Assembly (NCBI GenBank): GCA_011364975.1
Contig: RDOE01000014.1
Location: 1 to 57,425 of the forward strand
Source of the DNA: Promethearchaeota archaeon
Lineage (GTDB): Archaea > Asgardarchaeota > Lokiarchaeia > Sigyniarchaeales > SOKP01
Length of the DNA stretch: 57,425 bases
Reading direction: 5' to 3'
A model generated the notes under the pieces. That model was given only the letters and a program-made list of their open reading frames with translations, was not told where the DNA came from and made no database searches. Within the stretch, counting starts at the first letter, position 1; each line of letters opens with the position of its first letter. Below, piece by piece: positions 1 through 9,340 of this stretch. Position numbers and translations under genes: made by a program.

Positions 1-336
1 ATTAAATATTTTGAGCCAGTTAATTAGTTTTAACTCCTTTTTATTTTTATGACCTTATTTTTAAAAAAGAAAATTTTAAGCGTATTTTCCTTACTTCTTT
101 ATAACGATTACTGATGGTCTTCATTCCTGTCTAATCTTTTTAATTTGTATTTAATTGAATAATTCTTAACGGTTCAAATTTAAACGATTCTATTTTATTT
201 ATTAACATATTTATAAGATTCATGATTTAAGATCAATTGAATAGAAAAAAACGTGAAAGTAATTAAAAAGTCCAGAATAAAATAGTAATATAAAGATATA
301 AAATTAGTATTAGAATAGATTGATAGTGAGAAAAAT
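1..336. other. Intergenic region at left window edge
   Basis: This AT-rich stretch holds no open reading frame I can support on either strand. A GTGAG-like ribosome binding site lies just before the ATG at 337. On the minus strand an AAGGAG-like stretch near 38-43 is not followed by a usable start codon inside the window. No tRNA fold or repeat was recognised. Confidence 0.5.
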
Positions 337-1161
337 ATGAGCAATGATGTAATTCTTATTGAAGAAAATGAAGATAAAACTATCCTTACAATTAAATTAA
401 ATCGTATCGATAAAAAGAATGCATTAAATTACGATTTGATGGTTGGACTCTTAAATGCTATTGATAAAGTTGAACGAACGAATGCTAGGGTCGTGATAAT
501 TACTGGTGGAAACGACTTTTTTAGTTCAGGAATAGATTTAAAGTTTTTAACTGGACAAGAACGAGATCCTGAGGGAATTATTCCAGACTTACGAATACCA
601 CGCAATTTTAGATATTTTGCGAATACTTGGATTCATGCTATTTTTAATAAAATTGAGAAAATGGAGAAACCAGTTATAGCTAAAATCAATGGTTATTGTT
701 TTGGAATGGCATTTGAGCTTGCCCTTGCTTGTGACTTTCGATTTTGTACTGAGTCTGCTATATTTCACATGTTAGAGACAAAAATTGGTATGAATCCAGA
801 CGTGGGGGGTACAATTAGGCTTACTCGTTTGGTTGGGATTCAAAATGCTAAAGATATCATTTTAACAGGTAGAAAATTTGATGGCAATGAAGCTTATAGA
901 CTAGGCGTGGTAAATCGAGTAGCCAAAGATCAAACTGAACTTGAGTCTATAATTAAGATGTACACTGAAGAACTGATTGGGAGTGCTCCGTTGGCTGTAG
1001 GATTAGCAAAAAAGTTAATTGATGATTGTTATGGTAAAGACACTGCTTTTGGATTGGAATTAGAAACTTTAGTTAGTTCACAATTACTCCAAACAAAAGA
1101 TGCGGTGTCAGGGGCTCTTGCTCGATTACAGAAAGTTAAACCAAATTGGAAATGGAAATAG
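337..1161 (+). CDS. Enoyl-CoA hydratase/isomerase family protein (two catalytic Glu)
   Basis: Crotonase-fold enzyme of 274 residues, a normal family length. It is expected to hydrate trans-2-enoyl-CoA in cytoplasmic acyl-CoA degradation. The first oxyanion-hole segment is FFSSGIDL (residues 61-68) and the second is GYCFGMAFELALACD (119-133). Both glutamates that act in true hydratases have counterparts, Glu127 in FELALACD and Glu147 in HMLETKIG, followed by the VGGTIRLTRLVG stretch. This separates it from the three other crotonase-family proteins in the window, which keep only one. It stands alone on the plus strand and converges with the alcohol dehydrogenase downstream. The exact substrate cannot be read from sequence. 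Confidence 0.9.
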   Translation: MSNDVILIEENEDKTILTIKLNRIDKKNALNYDLMVGLLNAIDKVERTNARVVIITGGNDFFSSGIDLKFLTGQERDPEGIIPDLRIPRNFRYFANTWIHAIFNKIEKMEKPVIAKINGYCFGMAFELALACDFRFCTESAIFHMLETKIGMNPDVGGTIRLTRLVGIQNAKDIILTGRKFDGNEAYRLGVVNRVAKDQTELESIIKMYTEELIGSAPLAVGLAKKLIDDCYGKDTAFGLELETLVSSQLLQTKDAVSGALARLQKVKPNWKWK

Positions 1162-1162
1162 A

Positions 1163-1182
1163 TTTTTTTCCTATTTTTTTTT
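1163..1182 (+). terminator. Oligo-T terminator after the first crotonase gene
   Basis: Two thymine runs, of seven at 1163-1169 and nine at 1174-1182, follow the stop codon directly and lie between convergent genes. Archaeal RNA polymerase terminates at such U-tracts without needing a hairpin. The function is inferred from position and composition. Confidence 0.5.
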
Positions 1183-1234
1183 ATACCTATGTTTAAGATT
1201 TAATAAAAAAAAAGGTAAAAAGTATTACAAAAAT

Positions 1235-2434
1235 TTAAAAATCAATATCCTTCCCTTCAAATGCATATCTGTAAATGTTTTTGAAATCCTCTTTAGAAGG
1301 TAATCTTGGGCACATTGAACCACTAGCATCTTGGAAACATAAATTAACTAATGTATCAAGATTTTGATCTAAATCTTCTTTTGATATTCCTAAATCTTGG
1401 ATTTTTTCTGGAAATCCTAATTCCTTATTCAATTCTTTTACTTTTTTGATGACTAAATAAGAAGCTGTTTTATCATCCTCCTCCCACTTAGCCCATCCTA
1501 ATTGTTTTGCTAGTTTTGCATAAATTTCAATCGATGGATCGTATTTATTAGGATTATTCAAACAATATTGTGTTACATATTTTAACATAAGCCCTACGCA
1601 TCTCCCATGTGGAGTTTGAAATACTGCTCCAAGACAATGACCAGTAGTGTGCCCAATGTGAACATTGGCATTTCCAAATGCTAATCCTGCCATTGTTGCA
1701 GCCTGGTGAAGGTAATCTCTAGCTTCTTTATTTTTACCATCTTTATATACAATTGGCAAATACTTAAAAACTAGTTCAATTGCTTTAATAGCTAAAGCGT
1801 TACTAAACTCGTTTCTTCCATTTGCAACCATCGCTTCCATAGCGTGAGCTAAAACATCCATTCCAGTATCTATAGTTAGACTTAATGGCATACCCATAGG
1901 AAAGAGAGGGTCTAAAATGGAATATGTGGGGACTAATCCCCTATGAGCTTGTATTAATTTTTGCCACACACCATCATTGTATCTTGATATAACTGCTGCA
2001 TAAGTTGCATCAGCTCCAGTTCCAGAGGTAGTTGGAATGGCAATCAATTTAGCCTTTTTACCTAATTCGTAGAGAGAACTGTTAAAAATGTGAAGATCGT
2101 CTATTCCAAATTCCGGATACTCATACATTGCCCATACTCCCTTTGCAGTATCTATAACAGAACCTCCCCCCAACGCGATTATTAAATCTGGCTTATACTT
2201 TAAGCAAGATTGTTTAGCTTTTAGTACCATTTCTTCTTTTGGATCGGGTTCAACTTCAGTAAATAAGTCGAAATTTCTTCCCCATTTTTCCAATTTATCT
2301 GTTAGAACTTTTAAATAGCTAAGCTTTTGTACATTTTCATCACTAATTATGAAACATTTACTTCCTGTAATGTTTTCTATAAAATCTAACGCATCTTCTC
2401 CATATACAATATTTGGGCTATTAAAGAACCACAT
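1235..2434 (-). CDS. Iron-containing alcohol dehydrogenase
   Basis: Group III alcohol dehydrogenase of 399 residues that should interconvert an alcohol and aldehyde with NAD(P). The nucleotide-binding GGGSVIDTAKG is at residues 89-99. The metal ligands expected in FucO-type enzymes are present with the right spacing: Asp193 and His197 in GMDVLAHAMEA, His262 and His276 fourteen residues apart. Length is normal and both domains are intact. It neighbours acyl-CoA enzymes, so reduction of a CoA-derived aldehyde or oxidation of a medium-chain alcohol is plausible, but the substrate is not resolved by sequence. It is transcribed in the same direction as the SCP2-reductase-flavoprotein trio but separated from it by 77 bases. 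Confidence 0.93.
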   Translation of the reverse strand: MWFFNSPNIVYGEDALDFIENITGSKCFIISDENVQKLSYLKVLTDKLEKWGRNFDLFTEVEPDPKEEMVLKAKQSCLKYKPDLIIALGGGSVIDTAKGVWAMYEYPEFGIDDLHIFNSSLYELGKKAKLIAIPTTSGTGADATYAAVISRYNDGVWQKLIQAHRGLVPTYSILDPLFPMGMPLSLTIDTGMDVLAHAMEAMVANGRNEFSNALAIKAIELVFKYLPIVYKDGKNKEARDYLHQAATMAGLAFGNANVHIGHTTGHCLGAVFQTPHGRCVGLMLKYVTQYCLNNPNKYDPSIEIYAKLAKQLGWAKWEEDDKTASYLVIKKVKELNKELGFPEKIQDLGISKEDLDQNLDTLVNLCFQDASGSMCPRLPSKEDFKNIYRYAFEGKDIDF

Positions 2435-2511
2435 GTCAATACCTTTCTCATAAATTTTTATTTTGATAGTATTTATTAATTAAAAAGAAAATAGAATAGA
2501 TAATTAGAAAT

Positions 2512-2913
2512 TTATAAAAATTCAGTTGGTACCTTTTGTAAGCTATTCACAATTTCTTGTGCTGCTCGAGTAGCTCTCATCAGTTTTGCCAAATTTCCCT
2601 CTAATCTCAATTTTCCTGACATAACCGCTTGGATAGTATCTAGTTGATTTTTAGCAATCTTGACCCAATTATCATAAGGACCTGCAAGAGTAAATTCGGG
2701 CTTGACTTCCTCACCTGGTTCTACCAATTTTACTCCTGTGCATTCTCCATGATAAAGCCCTAGATAAAATCTAACCTCGTGATCTAATGGACCACTTGGC
2801 TCAATTACACATAACATATCACCCTCCCACCATGAAGCGGAATCTTTATAGGCGGGATTATTATTAATAGCATCTCCAAATGCTTCCAACCATTCTATAG
2901 TTAAAATTTTCAT
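2512..2913 (-). CDS. SCP2-like sterol/lipid-binding domain protein
   Basis: A single-domain protein of 133 residues resembling SCP2 (sterol carrier protein 2), which offers a hydrophobic tunnel for acyl-CoA, fatty acid or isoprenoid ligands. The family pattern is visible as the GPYDNWVKIAKNQLDTIQAV stretch followed by SGKLRLEGNLAKLMR, the usual 'mGKLKieGdm.kam' segment. The middle part (residues 30-75) is more elaborate than the minimal domain of the second SCP2 gene at 11942. It lies 72 bases downstream of the 2Fe-2S reductase on the same strand, so it may be the last gene of that unit. A role as lipid carrier for the neighbouring flavoprotein is inference. Confidence 0.7.
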   Translation of the reverse strand: MKILTIEWLEAFGDAINNNPAYKDSASWWEGDMLCVIEPSGPLDHEVRFYLGLYHGECTGVKLVEPGEEVKPEFTLAGPYDNWVKIAKNQLDTIQAVMSGKLRLEGNLAKLMRATRAAQEIVNSLQKVPTEFL

Positions 2914-2985
2914 TTTTTTCTTTCCTAAATCATTTTTTTTATTTTTATACTTTATAAGTATTCATTAATAAAAGAGATCACATTT

Positions 2986-4173
2986 TTATATTGATGTTAA
3001 ATCTATATGAAGATCTGTTAATGGATAAGAGATACATGGATGGATAAATCCATAATCGCTATCTATTTCTCGAATAGTAACATTTGGGGGGATAAATACT
3101 TTACCATTATCCATTTTCGTTCTACAAAGAGCACATTCGCCAGACCGACATCCATTATTAATTTCTAAGTTTGTTAATTTTTGTCGTTCTATACTGTTTA
3201 GTAAAGGTTCTGCGCAATATGCTTCGAATTCAATAGTTTTTTCTGTATTTAATTGACGATACTTTAATGTGACCTTTACTTTCTTTGACGGATCAATGTC
3301 AGAAGACCATCCCATCACCTTAGTAATATCATCAGGAACTCCAAAAGCTTCGTATAAAATCCTATGTCTAGGTATTCCCATCGCTGCTAACTCTTGATCA
3401 ATAAATTGATACATTGGTCTATTACCAACAATATAGAAATATTTTTGCTTTATAGAACCGATAAATTTTTGAATTATTTCTTTTGTAATAAATCCACATT
3501 CACCTTTCCAATCTGACTCTGGTTCTGACAGTACATAATTAATTTGAATGTTTGGTCTCCTTGATTGTAATTCTTCTAATAAATCTCTAAAGATGATATC
3601 TTTTTCGGTCAAGCATCCAAATATAAGATTAATCTTTAAAGGTAAGAGTCGCTCTGAAACATCCCGGAGCATTGAGATAAAAGGAGTAATCCCACATCCA
3701 CCAGCAATGAAAACTAAATCTTTACCATGAAATATCGAATTATAATATAAATTCCCCATAGGATCTGTAGCTTCAAAAATATCACCTATCTTTGCATTAT
3801 TTATCAGGTAGGGACTTACAAAACCCCCTTCTTTTTTACGAATACCTAATTCATAATAGGCTACTTGGTTAGGAGATGAAACTAAGGAATAAGGCCTTGA
3901 AGTTCGAACCCCATTTATTTCTACTATAAAGCCTATGTACTGTCCAGCGCGAAATGATGCTAATGGTTGATTTGATTTAGCAGAAACAAATCGGAATAAT
4001 TTTGTATCTGGGGATACTTCTTTAATATCAGAGATTTTTAGATATTGTTTTTTAGGATGAATTCTATCACATAATTTCTCTAATCCATCATAATACCAAG
4101 GTATAGCCTGAAGCTCTTCTCTTGTTTTCTTGGTTTTTTCTGCTTTTTGATATTTTTTTATATCTTCCATCAT
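2986..4173 (-). CDS. FAD/NAD(P)H oxidoreductase with C-terminal 2Fe-2S ferredoxin domain
   Basis: Electron-transfer flavoprotein of 395 residues. Order of parts: an N-terminal helical extension of about 45 residues, a ferredoxin-reductase FAD-binding barrel with RPYS at 93-96, an NAD(P)-binding domain with FIAGGCGITPFISML, and a plant-type ferredoxin domain whose cluster ligands are Cys342, Cys347, Cys350 and Cys380. This architecture matches phenol-hydroxylase/benzoate-dioxygenase-type reductases and archaeal relatives that deliver electrons from NAD(P)H to a partner oxidoreductase. Its start lies three bases after the stop of the phytoene-desaturase-like gene, so the two are almost surely co-transcribed and that flavoprotein is the best candidate partner. 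Confidence 0.85.
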   Translation of the reverse strand: MMEDIKKYQKAEKTKKTREELQAIPWYYDGLEKLCDRIHPKKQYLKISDIKEVSPDTKLFRFVSAKSNQPLASFRAGQYIGFIVEINGVRTSRPYSLVSSPNQVAYYELGIRKKEGGFVSPYLINNAKIGDIFEATDPMGNLYYNSIFHGKDLVFIAGGCGITPFISMLRDVSERLLPLKINLIFGCLTEKDIIFRDLLEELQSRRPNIQINYVLSEPESDWKGECGFITKEIIQKFIGSIKQKYFYIVGNRPMYQFIDQELAAMGIPRHRILYEAFGVPDDITKVMGWSSDIDPSKKVKVTLKYRQLNTEKTIEFEAYCAEPLLNSIERQKLTNLEINNGCRSGECALCRTKMDNGKVFIPPNVTIREIDSDYGFIHPCISYPLTDLHIDLTSI

Positions 4174-4176
4174 TGT

Positions 4177-5730
4177 TTACCACTTCTTCTCCATTTTATC
4201 TTTTAAATACATACCCGCAGCTATTCGCCCACCTACGATGGTAGTTGAAAATCCTCCTCCAAAGTTGGTCCATGCGCCTACTTGATATAATCCTGGAATT
4301 GCACCTCTACTTTTTAATCTCAATAAAGGCCCATTTTCCACTGATTGAGTTGTCCCATATATAGCCCCCTCAATGTTTTTTGAATAACGATAATAGGTCA
4401 ATGGTGTTGCAGCAATTGCTACTTCAATATGATCTCTTATATCCGGAGAAATCGTTTGCTCAACAAGCGAAACCATCTTGTTTGCAATTTCATCCTTAAT
4501 TTGAAAGTATTGATCGGGAGCCACATTTTGCCATAATTTTCCCATTTGGAGTGTTGTTAGAACCAATTGGGTAGTCCCTGGAGGAGAAATCTCCTCATAT
4601 ATATGATTATAACAGGCCGCTACCATATACTCAGGAGGGGCTAGTTTTCGAAAAGTTTCAAAAGCGTGGTTCATATCATAGGTAGAATTAATGAAAGTTT
4701 CATGCACACTAAACCCCAATTCTTTATATGGTGCATTTAATCCAATATAGACCGAGAATCCTGATGGCCCTATTTCTGGGGTATATATTTTTTTTTTATA
4801 TTCATTTGGAACTACTTCTTGAGGTAATAGTTTCATTGAAGTACAAATAGGATTCACATTTGAAATTACAGCATTACAACGATAGATATCCCCATTTAAA
4901 AGTTCGACTCCAGACACTCTTCCGTTTTCAACTAAAATCCTTTCTACTAAAGCATTATATCTAATAACTCCACCAAATCTTTCAAATGCTTCCACTAAAG
5001 CACTTGTTAAAGAATGAGAGCGTCCTATTGGAAATGCTGCGCCCCATTTTAGATAAAAGATTAACATAGCTACAAATACATAAGCATTCATTCTATCTGG
5101 TGGTAAACCAACATATCCCCATAACTGAGATAAAACAGCCATTAGTTTCTGATCTGTAAAAAATTTTTCATATAAATCTGAAAGAGTAATTCCTGCTACT
5201 CTTGGAAGCCATGGATGCTCCTTTAAAACATCACCAGGTGTGAATTTTCCTCCTTGGGATGCTATATATTCTATCCCTGCTAAAACAGCTTTACACATTT
5301 CCATAAATTCTTCAATCCCCTTCTGTTCGTTTGGGAAAAGTTCAATGAGCTTAGAAGAATATTCATCCATTCCTAGCGGTAAAGTTACATCATAACCATC
5401 AAGAAAAATGCTTCTATAAAATTCAGGAACTTGCTTAAACTTGAGCTTTTCAGGTACGATACCTAACCTTTCGAAAAATCTATAAAGTGCACCTTTGTTA
5501 TCTTCAGAGCCAATATCACTTAGTTCATGTAAGGCACCTTCAAATTCAAACCGCCCTCTTACGAATGATGTCGCAAAACCTCCAGGTACGTTGTGTTTTT
5601 CTAAGAGTAAAACTTGTTCGCCACGTGCTACGAGTTGGCAAGCTGCTCCAAGACCCCCTAATCCCGCCCCTATGACGATAACGGGGAATGAGTCTATTAC
5701 TCGATTTTCATTATAAGATGAAGTTATCAT
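4177..5730 (-). CDS. Phytoene desaturase / retinol saturase-like FAD oxidoreductase
   Basis: Flavoprotein of 517 residues in the CrtI/carotenoid isomerase/retinol saturase group. The N-terminal dinucleotide fold is VIVIGAGLGGLGAACQL (residues 17-33) with an LLEKHNVPGG extension, and the C-terminus has the family FAD motif GLYQVGAWTNFGGGFSTTI followed by GRIAAGMYL. These enzymes desaturate, isomerise or saturate polyprenoid chains at the membrane surface. Carotenoid synthesis genes are not nearby, so saturation or desaturation of an isoprenoid lipid is an open possibility. The three-base gap to the 2Fe-2S reductase suggests that reductase supplies or accepts its electrons. The exact reaction is not determined. 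Confidence 0.8.
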   Translation of the reverse strand: MITSSYNENRVIDSFPVIVIGAGLGGLGAACQLVARGEQVLLLEKHNVPGGFATSFVRGRFEFEGALHELSDIGSEDNKGALYRFFERLGIVPEKLKFKQVPEFYRSIFLDGYDVTLPLGMDEYSSKLIELFPNEQKGIEEFMEMCKAVLAGIEYIASQGGKFTPGDVLKEHPWLPRVAGITLSDLYEKFFTDQKLMAVLSQLWGYVGLPPDRMNAYVFVAMLIFYLKWGAAFPIGRSHSLTSALVEAFERFGGVIRYNALVERILVENGRVSGVELLNGDIYRCNAVISNVNPICTSMKLLPQEVVPNEYKKKIYTPEIGPSGFSVYIGLNAPYKELGFSVHETFINSTYDMNHAFETFRKLAPPEYMVAACYNHIYEEISPPGTTQLVLTTLQMGKLWQNVAPDQYFQIKDEIANKMVSLVEQTISPDIRDHIEVAIAATPLTYYRYSKNIEGAIYGTTQSVENGPLLRLKSRGAIPGLYQVGAWTNFGGGFSTTIVGGRIAAGMYLKDKMEKKW

Positions 5731-5841
5731 AATTCATTATTTTATCATTAAAAATATAAAATTTACCAATTCTGAAAATAGAAAGCTAAATTTTGAAGAA
5801 ATATCAAAATTATTTCAGAAGTAAAAGCCAAAAACATGTAT

Positions 5842-6657
5842 TTAACGCCCTGAGAAATGGGGATCCATTTTGTTTTTCAGAGCAGACATAGCCTCTTTGA
5901 AATCCTTAGATGCAAATGTTTTACGGAGTGCCTTGTTTTCCAAATCTAGTGTTTGAACAAGAAAATCACGAAAATAGGCGTGCATAGTTTTTTTCATGAG
6001 TTTAAGTGCTAAACTAGGTCCTTTTGGTGGGATCAATTTTAATGCTTGCTCTCTTGTAAACCGCATTAAAATATCTTTAGGTAAAACTTTATTTACTAAT
6101 CCCAGATCAAGCGCTCGTTGCGCAGACACTTTTTCGCCCATAAAACAAATTTCTTTTGCTCGTTGGAATCCAATTAAGAGTGGCAATAAAAAGCTTGACC
6201 CAAATTCAGGAATTATTGCTCTTTTAGCAAAGTAGAAACCTAACCATGCATCATCAGCCATATATACCAAATCTCCTACTGCTAAAGGCATCGTGACTCC
6301 GCCACCAATCGCCATTCCATTAATTGCAACTATAATAGGTTTTTGGAAATCCCACATTTTTAAGCATAGTTTTTTTTGAGCTATATCCATCAAATCAATT
6401 TCAGGGTATTTCTGCATTTTATGAAACATTTCAGGTTTGAAATATCCTCCCGACGTAAATGCATCGCCTTTAGGATCTCCAGTAATTATCAAAACCCTTG
6501 CATTTTTATCCTTTTCCATGTCATCAATGACATAGAAAAGTTCTAAAAAAGTGATATAGGTTACAGCATTTCTTCTCTCAGGTTTTGAGAACGTGGCTGT
6601 ACATATCCCATTTTCTTCCTTTATATAAGTAATATCTTCAAAATCTTCAATATTCAT
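5842..6657 (-). CDS. Enoyl-CoA hydratase/isomerase family protein, probable delta3-delta2-enoyl-CoA isomerase type
   Basis: Crotonase-fold protein of 271 residues. The second oxyanion segment is NGMAIGGGVTMPLAVGDL (113-130), where the first hydratase glutamate is replaced. The usual second glutamate region reads FYFAKRAIIPEFGSSFLLP, giving Glu151 in the IPEFGSS context typical of delta3,delta2-enoyl-CoA isomerases and PaaG-like isomerases. Isomerisation of unsaturated acyl-CoA is therefore more likely than hydration. Transcription is toward the flavoprotein gene, 111 bases away, and it follows the acyl-CoA synthetase on the same strand. Substrate unknown. Confidence 0.85.
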   Translation of the reverse strand: MNIEDFEDITYIKEENGICTATFSKPERRNAVTYITFLELFYVIDDMEKDKNARVLIITGDPKGDAFTSGGYFKPEMFHKMQKYPEIDLMDIAQKKLCLKMWDFQKPIIVAINGMAIGGGVTMPLAVGDLVYMADDAWLGFYFAKRAIIPEFGSSFLLPLLIGFQRAKEICFMGEKVSAQRALDLGLVNKVLPKDILMRFTREQALKLIPPKGPSLALKLMKKTMHAYFRDFLVQTLDLENKALRKTFASKDFKEAMSALKNKMDPHFSGR

Positions 6658-6764
6658 ATTTGAATTTATTATATTTTTATAAACTTAGATTTATATTGAA
6701 TTTTTGAATTTAAAAAGTTTTAAAAATGAAAAAGAAATTGAATTTATAAATAAATAGTGGAATA

Positions 6765-8477
6765 TTATTCTTTCTTCTCTTCCCGTAATGCTTTTTTCTC
6801 TACTTTTCCTACTAATGTTAAAGGAATTTCTTCACGGAATTCCCAAATCTTTGGAACTTCATATTTTGAAAGCTTCTCCTCAGCAAAGTTCTTAATGTTT
6901 TCTTTAACTTCATCAGATTCAACTACACCTTCCTTCAATTGTACTACGGCCTTCACTATGTCTGCTCCAGGCCTGTCAGGATTGGGAACTCCAATTATTG
7001 CGACGATTGCAATATCTGGATGCTTAGTCAAAACTTCTTCCACATGAACACTGTAAACTTTAAATCCACTTACGATTAGCATATCCTTTGTTCGGTCCAC
7101 GATTTTTAAGTATCCTTCATCATCAAAAACGCCAACATCTCCAGTATGGAAAAAGCCTTCGTTATCAAATGCTGCTTTAGATTCCTCAGGTTTATTATGA
7201 TATCCTTTTGTAACTTGGGGTCCTTTTATTAAAATTTCACCCGGTTCTCCAATGCCTAATTCTTTCCCGCTATCAATATCAACAATTTTTATTTCAGTAT
7301 CAGGTAATGGTAAACCCACGGTCCCAATTTTTTTGACACCTATAGCGGGATTAGCAGTTGCTAATGGAGAGGTTTCTGTCATGCCATAAACCTCTACAAA
7401 TTTATTTTCTGTATGGAACTGTTTTTCAAATTGCCTTATTGCTTCAGGTGGAAAAGGAGCTGCGCCACTTACATATAATGAAATATTATCTAATACTTCA
7501 GGGGGAATTTCTTTAGATTTTGGATTATTTTGGATCATTAAAAAGAGAGTTGGAACATTTCCAAAACTTGTCGGTTTCTTATCCATTAATTCTTTAATAA
7601 TATGATCTGTATCTCTAGGATTAGCAATTAATGTTTGGGTTCCAGCAATAAACACAAGAAAGAGTCCTATTAAATACCCTGCAATATGGAAAAAAGGAAA
7701 TGCTGAGATTAAAATTTCTTTTCCATGTTCTCTTCCAAGCCATGCATCAAATTGTGTTAAGTTGGCAAGTAAATTCGCATGAGTTATTATCGTTCCTTTG
7801 GGTCGTCCTGTAGTTCCTCCGGTATATTGGATCAATGCAGCATCCTGGTCGACATTGATAGGTACTTTTTTAATATTAATCTCCGTTTTCAGTGCATCTA
7901 AATATGGAATTACAGTTTTTCCCGGCCAAGGATCCATTTTTCCTTTAGGGATTTTTTTTATTAATTTGCCCATAAAGACCTTGAACCCAGAAAAGCCCAT
8001 AAATTCGGATATATTTGTTGGAATTATTAATTTAAGATTTGGTAAATTATCTAAAAATTTTGATAATATTTTTTCATAGATCACATCCATAGTTACTATT
8101 GCCTTTGAATTAGAGTCCTCTAACTGATAATGTATTTCAGATGGACTTAAGAGCGGAGAGCATCCAGATACTGTTCCTCCTGCCATATATATTCCATAAA
8201 CTGCAAATAAATATTGAGGTGTGTTGGGGAGACAAATTGTAACTACATCACCCTTCTCAATACCATTATTTTGTAAAAATGTAGCGAATTTTTGAGAATA
8301 CTCTAATATCTCTTTATAGGTAAATGATGCGTCCATAAAAAAAATTCCAATCTTATCGGGAAATTCCATCATCTTTTTTGTTAGGAGTGTCCCAAGATCC
8401 TCCGTTGGGTATGTAAGACTGGGATTGACATGTTTGTCATAAGATTTTAGCCAAAATTTTTCAACCATATGCTTCAA
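6765..8477 (-). CDS. AMP-forming long-chain acyl-CoA synthetase
   Basis: Adenylate-forming ligase of 570 residues that activates a carboxylic acid to acyl-AMP and then acyl-CoA. Core motifs are all present: the phosphate loop YTGGTTGRPKG at about residue 218, EVYGMTETSPL in the middle, FHTGDVGVFDDEGYLKIVDR near the hinge, and the catalytic lysine segment GKVEKKALREE at the extreme C-terminus. Fatty-acid ligases have this architecture; the chain length is not predictable here. Upstream of it lies the ABC operon on the same strand with 113 bases between, so a separate promoter is likely. It probably feeds the crotonase and thiolase-fold enzymes around it. Confidence 0.92.
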   Translation of the reverse strand: MKHMVEKFWLKSYDKHVNPSLTYPTEDLGTLLTKKMMEFPDKIGIFFMDASFTYKEILEYSQKFATFLQNNGIEKGDVVTICLPNTPQYLFAVYGIYMAGGTVSGCSPLLSPSEIHYQLEDSNSKAIVTMDVIYEKILSKFLDNLPNLKLIIPTNISEFMGFSGFKVFMGKLIKKIPKGKMDPWPGKTVIPYLDALKTEINIKKVPINVDQDAALIQYTGGTTGRPKGTIITHANLLANLTQFDAWLGREHGKEILISAFPFFHIAGYLIGLFLVFIAGTQTLIANPRDTDHIIKELMDKKPTSFGNVPTLFLMIQNNPKSKEIPPEVLDNISLYVSGAAPFPPEAIRQFEKQFHTENKFVEVYGMTETSPLATANPAIGVKKIGTVGLPLPDTEIKIVDIDSGKELGIGEPGEILIKGPQVTKGYHNKPEESKAAFDNEGFFHTGDVGVFDDEGYLKIVDRTKDMLIVSGFKVYSVHVEEVLTKHPDIAIVAIIGVPNPDRPGADIVKAVVQLKEGVVESDEVKENIKNFAEEKLSKYEVPKIWEFREEIPLTLVGKVEKKALREEKKE

Positions 8478-8590
8478 CTATTCAGATTTTAATTCAAAAT
8501 GTAATAATAATTTCTCGTTCATTCTTTTTATAGTTAATATTTTTCAATGTATAATTTTTAGATAAAAAATTTATTTTTAGTATTGGAATA

Positions 8591-9340
8591 TTATAAGCCT
8601 GGAATCCTTGTTCTTGAATAAACTATATCTAAGGCTTTAGAAATAATAGAAATAGTAATCAAAAAGACAATAGCAACAATAACATATGTCGCTAGTGAAC
8701 GAAATGTAATTGAAACAATATAATGAGCTTCGCGAAACAAATCCTTTACACCTATAAAGTAAACTACAGTAGTATATTTAGGTAAGTACGCAGCTTCATT
8801 AGACCACGCAGGAATAACGCGACGTAGAGCTTGAGGCAATACAACATGTCGAATGCTTCCTATTGTTGACATACCCAGAGACTTGGCAGCCATAACTTGG
8901 CCACCCCCCACAGACACAATAGCTCCACGGAAATATTCTGCTTGATAAGCAGCGCTATTAAGAGATAACGCGATGATACCAATTAAGGTAATATGATCAA
9001 AAAAGATTATTTCAATGTTTTTATCGAATAAACTGAATGTAGACACAAGTCTCCAAGAACCAATAGGCCAGTTTAGACTAAATGGAAGGAAATAGAGTAA
9101 AAATAACTGAACAAGGAGAGGAGTACCACGTATAAGTTCTATATATCCCGTCGATACTTTTGAGAAAACTCGACCACCATATTGGCGAACGAGAGCAAGC
9201 ATGAGCCCGAGAATAAAACCAATCGTCAGAGCAAAAGCGTATAACCACATATTCATTATAAATCCTGAAAGAATATGATCCCAGTATTCAAAGACTTTAA
9301 GGATATCTTCTATAGGTCCTGGAATAGTTTGATAAATCAT
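8591..9340 (-). CDS. Polar amino-acid ABC transporter permease (HisM/GlnP type)
   Basis: Integral membrane permease of 249 residues with about five hydrophobic helices. It shows the EAA-loop signature of the His/Glu/Gln family in GGGQVMAAKSLGMSTIGSIR followed by HVVLPQALRRVIPAWSNE, which docks to the ATPase. The N-terminal gate segment WLYAFALTIGFILGLMLALVR is typical. The start codon overlaps the stop of the ATPase gene by one base, so translation is coupled. It is one of two permeases in the operon and should form a heterodimer with the 10131-10820 product. High similarity to bacterial systems suggests acquisition from bacteria, which is inference. Confidence 0.92.
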   Translation of the reverse strand: MIYQTIPGPIEDILKVFEYWDHILSGFIMNMWLYAFALTIGFILGLMLALVRQYGGRVFSKVSTGYIELIRGTPLLVQLFLLYFLPFSLNWPIGSWRLVSTFSLFDKNIEIIFFDHITLIGIIALSLNSAAYQAEYFRGAIVSVGGGQVMAAKSLGMSTIGSIRHVVLPQALRRVIPAWSNEAAYLPKYTTVVYFIGVKDLFREAHYIVSITFRSLATYVIVAIVFLITISIISKALDIVYSRTRIPGL

